From Nocardia seriolae NBRC 15557 (lineage in GTDB: Bacteria; Actinomycetota; Actinomycetes; Mycobacteriales; Mycobacteriaceae), in assembly GCF_007990715.1 (NCBI RefSeq), contig NZ_BJWY01000050.1:1-46030 (forward strand): a stretch of 46,030 nt of DNA, written 5' to 3'. Position 1 is the stretch's first letter. Each line of letters begins with the position of its first letter. Below are positions 41,405 through 46,030 of this stretch, piece by piece. Made by a program: the position numbers and the translations under genes. The notes under the pieces were generated by a model that was given only the letters and a program-made list of their open reading frames with translations, had not been told where the DNA came from and made no database searches.

Positions 41405-43186
41405 CTACTCCCCGGACACCGCCGCCCCGACCTTCTCGGCGTCGGCGGTGGTGAGCAGTTCCCAGGCGTGGGCGCGGCCGGTTTCGGTGTCGCCCATGCC
41501 CGCGAGCATGCGGGCGAGTTCTACGACACGCTCGTCCTGGGTCAGGGCCTTTACGCCGGATTTCACGGCCTTGCCGTCGTCGAGCTTGTCGACCACCAGG
41601 TGGGTGTCGGCAAATGCCGCGACCTGTGGGAGGTGGGTCACGACGATGACCTGGTGCGTGCGCGCCAAACGCGCCAGGCGACGGCCGATCTCGACGGCGG
41701 CGCGGCCGCCGACACCGGCGTCCACCTCGTCGAAGACCATGGTGGTGCCGTGTTCGGAGCTGGCCAGCACCACCTCAAGGGCGAGCATGATGCGGGAGAG
41801 CTCACCACCGGAAGCGGACTTGCTCAGCGGCAGCGGATGAGCACCGGAGTGGGCGGCGAGACGGAATTCCACCTCGTCGACACCGGTGGAACCGGCGTGC
41901 AGCTCCTGCCCGTCGATGACCAGCGGGGCCGAATCCTGTACGCCCGCGGGGACGGGTCCGACGCCGACCTCGAGCCGGGCCCGGCCCATGGCCAGACCGC
42001 CCAGTTCGGTGCTTACGGCCGAGGCCAGCTTGCCCGCGGCCTTGCTGCGGGCGGCGGTCAGTTTGCGGGCCGTCTCCCGGACCTTCTCGGCGGCGGTCTC
42101 GACATCGGCGGCCAGCGCGGCCAGGGCCTCCTCGGAGACATCCAGGGAGGACAGCCGAATCCGCGCCTCGTCGGCCCACTTGATGACGCCGTCGATATCG
42201 GGCGCGTACTTGCGGGTGAGCGTCTTCAGCTCGGCCTGGCGGGTGAGCATGGACTCCAGCGCACCCGGATCCGAGGGCAGGTCCGACAGATACGAGCTCA
42301 GCTCGGTGGCCAGATCCACGATCACCGAGATCGCCTCGCCCAGGCGGGGACCCAGCTCGGACAGCTTCGGATCGTCGGAAGACTCGATACGGGCCCGGGC
42401 GGTGCCGAGCAGATCCAGCGCGCCCGCGTCCTCGCCCGGCGAATCGGCGGGACCGGCCAGTGCGTCGTGCGCGGTAGAGGCGGCTTCACGCAGCGAATCC
42501 AGATCCGAGAGGCGACGCACCTCGGCGACCAGGTGCTCGTCCTCGCCAGGTTCGGGTGCGATGGCGTCGATCTCGGCCAGCGACTGGGTCAGATGATCGG
42601 CCTCGAGCGCCAGTTCACGGCTGCGCGCGGTTCTCTCGAGCAGCTGATTGCGCTTGTCCAGCCAGGCCTTTCGCGCCTTCTGATACTTGGCCAGCAGCGG
42701 CGCGACGGCATCGGAGGCGAACTGGTCGAGCGCGTGCAACTGCTGGTCGGGCCGCTGCAACCGCAGCTGATCGTTCTGCCCGTGCACGGTGAGCAGCGGT
42801 GTCGTGAAATCCGAGAGCACCGAGGCGGGCACACTGCGCCCACCCAGGTGAGCGCGGGAGCGGCCGTCGCTGCCGACGGTCCGCACGGCGATGATGCTGC
42901 CGTCGTCATCGCGTTCGGCCCCCGAGGATTCCAGCACCTCCTCGACCTCGCCGAGCGCGCCGTCGTGCACCTCGTCGACGGTGAAGCGCCCTTCCACCAC
43001 GGCCCGCGACGCGCCCAGGCGCACCCGCCCGGCGTCGGCGCGCGCCCCGCTGAGCAGGTGCAGGCTGGTCACCACCATGGTCTTGCCGGCACCGGTCTCA
43101 CCGGTCAAAACGGTCAAACCCTCGTGGAATTGCGCGGTGGCGGTGGAAATTACGCCAAGCCCGTCAATCCTGATCTCTGTCAGCAC
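41405..43186 (-). CDS. recN: DNA repair protein RecN
   Basis: 593 residues from the GTG at 43186. This SMC-like ATPase acts in double-strand break repair. Walker A is TGETGAGKT (about residues 28-36). The middle about 300 residues form a coiled coil with Leu/Ala/Glu repeats. The signature is SKSASGGELSRIMLALEVVL and Walker B is TMVFDEVDAGVGG. It overlaps nadK by 23 nt, and GGAGAG precedes the GTG. The nadK-recN order is as in Rv1695-Rv1696. The longer frame upstream lies inside nadK. No clear SOS box was seen nearby. Confidence 0.95.
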   Translation of the reverse strand: MLTEIRIDGLGVISTATAQFHEGLTVLTGETGAGKTMVVTSLHLLSGARADAGRVRLGASRAVVEGRFTVDEVHDGALGEVEEVLESSGAERDDDGSIIAVRTVGSDGRSRAHLGGRSVPASVLSDFTTPLLTVHGQNDQLRLQRPDQQLHALDQFASDAVAPLLAKYQKARKAWLDKRNQLLERTARSRELALEADHLTQSLAEIDAIAPEPGEDEHLVAEVRRLSDLDSLREAASTAHDALAGPADSPGEDAGALDLLGTARARIESSDDPKLSELGPRLGEAISVIVDLATELSSYLSDLPSDPGALESMLTRQAELKTLTRKYAPDIDGVIKWADEARIRLSSLDVSEEALAALAADVETAAEKVRETARKLTAARSKAAGKLASAVSTELGGLAMGRARLEVGVGPVPAGVQDSAPLVIDGQELHAGSTGVDEVEFRLAAHSGAHPLPLSKSASGGELSRIMLALEVVLASSEHGTTMVFDEVDAGVGGRAAVEIGRRLARLARTHQVIVVTHLPQVAAFADTHLVVDKLDDGKAVKSGVKALTQDERVVELARMLAGMGDTETGRAHAWELLTTADAEKVGAAVSGE

Positions 43187-44135
43187 TCGTGCTCTCCGTT
43201 CGCGCAGACGGGCGGCCACGCCAGCCTGTCACGGGCAACTGGAACTTGCGCACCATCCGGTCGGCGAACGGCGCGGAATCGAGCCGGACCCACCGCACCG
43301 GTTCGGTCCCGCGGACCGTTTCGACCCGGCCGCCCCGCGGCAGTGCGAGGGTGCGTCGGCCGTCGAGGAAAACTATCGCATCGTGGCCCGTCGCAACGGT
43401 TTCCACCGCGATCAGCGAATCCGGGCTGGTCACCAGGGGCCGCGCGAACAGGGCGTGGGCATTGGACGGAATCACCAGCAGCGCTTCGAGTTCCGGCCAC
43501 ACCACCGGCCCGCCCGCCGAGAAGGCGTAGGCGGTGGATCCGGTCGGGGTGGCGATCAGCACGCCGTCGCAGCCGAAGGCCGACACCGGGCGGCCGTCCA
43601 CCTCCAAAACCACTTCGAGCACGCCCATGCGCGCGGCGTTCTCGATGCTGGCCTCGTTCAGCGCCCAGCCGCGTTCGGTCACCACATCGTCGACGCTGAC
43701 GGTGACATCGATGGTCATCCGCTGCTCGACGGTGTAATCGCGGCGCACCACCTGGGATAGCGCCTCGTCCAGATTCTCCGCCTCGGCCTCGGTCAGAAAA
43801 CCGATGCGCCCCAGATTGATTCCGAGCACCGGCACCGACGCGCTGCGGGCCAGCTCGGCCGCGCGCAGGAAGGTGCCGTCCCCGCCGAGCGCGAGCACCA
43901 TCTCGGTGCCCACCGCCGCGTCGGGATTGTGCGCCATGACCCGGGCCGGGTAGCCGTCGGCCACTCCGTCGTCATCGGTGTCGAAGCGAGTGCTGTACGC
44001 CTCGTCCTCGAGCACCCGCAGCCCGATTCCGGCACCGCAGAGGATCTTCGCGACCCGATGCGCGGTATCGGTGATCTCCGGCCGTCCCGGATGTGCCACC
44101 AGCAGCACTTCCCGGGCCGGGCTAGCCGCGTTCAC
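43164..44135 (-). CDS. nadK: NAD kinase
   Basis: 323 residues; makes NADP from NAD and ATP. The catalytic GGDG motif is in LALGGDGTFLRAAE (about residues 82-95). LGINLGRIGFLTE, LNEASI and the diagnostic ATPTGSTAYAFSAGGPVV follow. The C-terminus has a Ser/Arg-rich tail. The GTG start overlaps the tlyA stop (GTGA, 44132-44135). It overlaps recN at its 3' end, so tlyA-nadK-recN is one coupled operon. Confidence 0.96.
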   Translation of the reverse strand: MNAASPAREVLLVAHPGRPEITDTAHRVAKILCGAGIGLRVLEDEAYSTRFDTDDDGVADGYPARVMAHNPDAAVGTEMVLALGGDGTFLRAAELARSASVPVLGINLGRIGFLTEAEAENLDEALSQVVRRDYTVEQRMTIDVTVSVDDVVTERGWALNEASIENAARMGVLEVVLEVDGRPVSAFGCDGVLIATPTGSTAYAFSAGGPVVWPELEALLVIPSNAHALFARPLVTSPDSLIAVETVATGHDAIVFLDGRRTLALPRGGRVETVRGTEPVRWVRLDSAPFADRMVRKFQLPVTGWRGRPSARTESTSADRDQD

Positions 44136-45010
44136 TGTGGTCCCTCCTGCACCGCACGATCGATCAGCGCCGCTACGCGCGCCGCCTCGTCTGAATCGTA
44201 GGCGTACCCACCGACGTCCGCGCCGTCAGCGACCCCGGCGCCGGATTCCTCCGGTTCGGATTCCTTGCGCAGCCACAGGAAATACTCGACATTCCCGGAC
44301 GGACCGGGCAGTGGGCTGGCGACCGCGCCGTGGGTGCGCAACCCGAGTTTCGCTGCCGCGGCGGCGACTTCGCGCACCACCTCGGCGCGCAGGGCCGGAT
44401 CCCGCACCACGCCACCGGATCCCACGCGTTCCTTGCCGACCTCGAACTGCGGCTTGACCATGGGCAGCAGATCCGCGCCGGGCGCGCAGCAGGCGGCCAG
44501 CGCGGGCAGCACCAGGGCCAGGGAGATGAACGAGAGGTCGGTGACCACCAATTCGACCGGGCCGCCGATGAGTTCGGGCGTCAACTGCCGGACATTGGTG
44601 CGATCGTGCACGTGGACGCGGTCGTCGTTCTGCAACCGCCAGATCAGCTGGCCGTACCCGACATCGGCGGCCACCACCTCTTTCGCGCCGCGCGAGAGCA
44701 GCACGTCGGTGAATCCGCCGGTGGACGCACCCGCGTCCAAACAGCGTTTGCCCGCCACCGTCACGCCCTGCGGCTCGAACGCCTCCAGCGCGCCGAGCAG
44801 CTTGTGCGCGCCGCGCGAGGCCCACTGCACCTCGTCGGGCTCCTCGCGCACCAGCAGCGGCGTGCCCGTCTCGACTCCCGTGGCCGCCTTGGTGGCGACC
44901 GAACCATTGATCAGGACGCGGCCCGCGTTGATCAGCTCGACCGCGTGTTCCCGCGACCGCGCCAATCCGCGGCGAACCAGTTCCGCGTCCACCCGCGCGC
45001 GCCTGGCCAC
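44132..45010 (-). CDS. tlyA: TlyA rRNA 2'-O-methyltransferase
   Basis: 292 residues from the GTG at 45010. The N-terminal S4 domain is at about residues 1-60 (RVDAELVRRGLARSREHAVE). The FtsJ-like methyltransferase has the SAM motif LDAGASTGGFTDVLLSRGA, followed by DVGYGQL and VVTDLSFISL. In mycobacteria TlyA methylates cytidines of 16S and 23S rRNA and sets capreomycin sensitivity. The C-terminus here carries an acidic addition (ESEPEESGAGVADGADV). It starts 1 nt after the stop of the upstream small gene. Confidence 0.95.
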   Translation of the reverse strand: MARRARVDAELVRRGLARSREHAVELINAGRVLINGSVATKAATGVETGTPLLVREEPDEVQWASRGAHKLLGALEAFEPQGVTVAGKRCLDAGASTGGFTDVLLSRGAKEVVAADVGYGQLIWRLQNDDRVHVHDRTNVRQLTPELIGGPVELVVTDLSFISLALVLPALAACCAPGADLLPMVKPQFEVGKERVGSGGVVRDPALRAEVVREVAAAAAKLGLRTHGAVASPLPGPSGNVEYFLWLRKESEPEESGAGVADGADVGGYAYDSDEAARVAALIDRAVQEGPQ

Positions 45011-45011
45011 C

Positions 45012-45356
45012 TCAGATCTTGTCCACCGTGGCCAGGGCCTGCACCAGGACGTCGTGCGCCTGCTCGAGAATCTTGGCCCGCCGCACGATATCGGTGCCCT
45101 CCGAATGCACGCTCGGCGCGCCCGGATTCGGTGCGCCCGCCGACAATTCGGCAAGCAGCGCGTCCACTTCCACCTTGACCCGCTCCGGGTCGGCGAACTC
45201 CTGATTCGCACCCGCCAGATGCTGCCCGGGCAGCGGCATCCCGGGACGAGGTCCCGGCATCGCGGCTTGGAATCCCGGTGTCGCAGCCTGGGGTCCGGGC
45301 ATCGCGGCCCGGGGTCCCGGTGCGGGAATCTGCGGGTGAGGCGTGGGCATAGTCAT
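45012..45356 (-). CDS. Rv1693-like small protein with Pro/Gly/Ala repeat N-terminus
   Basis: About 114 residues from the ATG at 45356. The conserved C-terminal about 55 residues (PERVKVEVDALLAELSAG and RRAKILEQAHDVLVQALATV) fit the small protein encoded just before tlyA in mycobacteria (Rv1693, about 58 residues). The N-terminal half is added: Pro/Gly/Ala-rich, with units AAMPGPQ, AATPGFQ, AAMPGPR. An ATG at 45350 is an alternative start. It heads the tlyA-nadK-recN unit. No function is known to me; the helix looks like a small binding partner. Confidence 0.75.
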   Translation of the reverse strand: MTMPTPHPQIPAPGPRAAMPGPQAATPGFQAAMPGPRPGMPLPGQHLAGANQEFADPERVKVEVDALLAELSAGAPNPGAPSVHSEGTDIVRRAKILEQAHDVLVQALATVDKI

Positions 45357-45585
45357 CGTGGCGACAACGCTACCCGAACTCGCATTCGAACACACGTACC
45401 CCAACGCTTCGCCGATGCCACACCATGATCGACCGCCGGAACCCGCACCGGAAGATCAGCCGGAGACAAACCGATTGGCCTGTCCAGCACAAGATTCCGC
45501 CGCACCGACGCCACCCGACGATCACTGCGACAAACCACGTCACCGATCCGCTTCCCGGTCGCATACTGGATATCAGGAGAGGATC

Positions 45586-46005
45586 GTGTCGAACAGCGTG
45601 AAGATCGCATGGATCACTGCGGGCGGGACCGTCGCAGCGGCGGTGGTCGGCGGTCTGTTCCTACTACTTCCCAAGGCTGACGATCCCCGGCCGACCCCCG
45701 ACAAACCCGGCGTGACAACCACGACACCGGCCGTCTCCCACCAGGGCATGATCGTCGGCACCTCACCGGACGGATCCGGGACCGCCTACGTGTACGCCTC
45801 GCCTGGAATCAAGCGGATCGGAGAGCTGTCAGCGGGCTACAACGTGACGATTCTCTGCGTATTGGAGGGGCCGGTCGTGGTCAACCACGGCAGCAGCAGT
45901 TCCCTTTGGGACAAGGTCCCGTACCAGAACGGGACCGGCTTCGTCACCGACACCCTCGTGATCACCGGGACCGATCAGCCGGTCGCACCCAGGTGCGCGT
46001 CCTGA
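45586..46005 (+). CDS. Membrane-anchored SH3-like domain protein
   Basis: 139 residues from the GTG at 45586, which has AGGAGAGG 4 nt upstream. One N-terminal membrane helix (about residues 6-26, AWITAGGTVAAAVVGGLFLL), a Pro/Thr-rich stalk (DDPRPTPDKPGVTTTTPAV), then a small domain resembling a bacterial SH3: TAYVYASPGIKRIGELSAGYNVTILCVLEGP, then WDKVPYQNGTGFVTDTLV. Such domains bind peptidoglycan or peptides outside the cell. A longer upstream frame starts inside the divergent gene and is Pro/His-rich, so I rejected it. Confidence 0.78.
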   Translation: MSNSVKIAWITAGGTVAAAVVGGLFLLLPKADDPRPTPDKPGVTTTTPAVSHQGMIVGTSPDGSGTAYVYASPGIKRIGELSAGYNVTILCVLEGPVVVNHGSSSSLWDKVPYQNGTGFVTDTLVITGTDQPVAPRCAS

Positions 46006-46030
46006 CCGGCGCGCACCGGACGGCTAGTAC

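Noticed and set aside
43187..43219. Longer recN start
   Set aside because: The extra codons lie inside nadK and are Arg-rich; the GTG at 43186 has a proper ribosome site.
45343..45585. Longer start for the SH3-like protein
   Set aside because: The upstream stretch is Pro/His/Asp-rich, overlaps the divergent gene, and the GTG at 45586 has AGGAGAGG before it.

Overview
The window is high-GC actinobacterial chromosome from a mycolic-acid bacterium (order Mycobacteriales), most likely Nocardia or a close relative. Three things point there. There is a secreted antigen-85-like mycolyltransferase. There is a deazaflavin/F420-type oxidoreductase. The right half carries, in the same relative order as Mycobacterium tuberculosis Rv1693 to Rv1713, a tlyA-nadK-recN-steA-mctB-pyrG-nudix-xerD block and a parA-scpA-scpB-rluB-cmk-der block. 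No rRNA, tRNA, insertion sequence, prophage or CRISPR array was seen.

Left part (about 1-21,500) is accessory. It holds a tiny membrane protein; a UvrA-like ABC protein without the UvrB-binding domain; an AraC regulator with a VOC protein; the mycolyltransferase; a GNAT protein; a PrsW-type membrane protease coupled to a small exported protein; a polyprenyl diphosphate synthase; an acyltransferase; a DUF1254/DUF1214 lipoprotein; a drug-type ABC exporter divergent from its TetR; an MFS transporter divergent from a LysR; an unknown polytopic membrane protein; and a transmembrane Ser/Thr kinase whose extracellular part is a type-I periplasmic-binding domain.

Centre (about 21,550-28,830) is one minus-strand operon, parA-scpA-scpB-rluB-cmk-der. 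Four of its five junctions are 4-nt stop/start overlaps. It joins chromosome organisation (ParA-like ATPase, condensin partners ScpA/ScpB) to ribosome maturation (RluB, Der) and nucleotide supply (Cmk). Three adjacent proteins carry long N-terminal low-complexity extensions: acidic in ScpA and ScpB, Arg/Gly/Ser-rich in RluB. A 62-nt hairpin follows der.

Between parA and xerD (about 28,830-33,300) is an accessory island: a two-gene unit of a resolvase-like small protein plus a winged-helix protein, a divergent XRE-TPR regulator, an orphan SUKH-4-type protein, and a deazaflavin oxidoreductase/TetR pair whose shared promoter holds a 43-bp perfect palindrome. Next to the xerD stop codon, the 3' end of xerD has been copied in tandem to give three units of 51-52 bp.

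Right part (33,299-45,356) is the conserved xerD, nudix, pyrG, mctB, steA, recN, nadK, tlyA block on the minus strand. It is interrupted by an SRPBCC gene and by an NTF2-like/TetR pair. A small anchored SH3-like protein gene closes the window.
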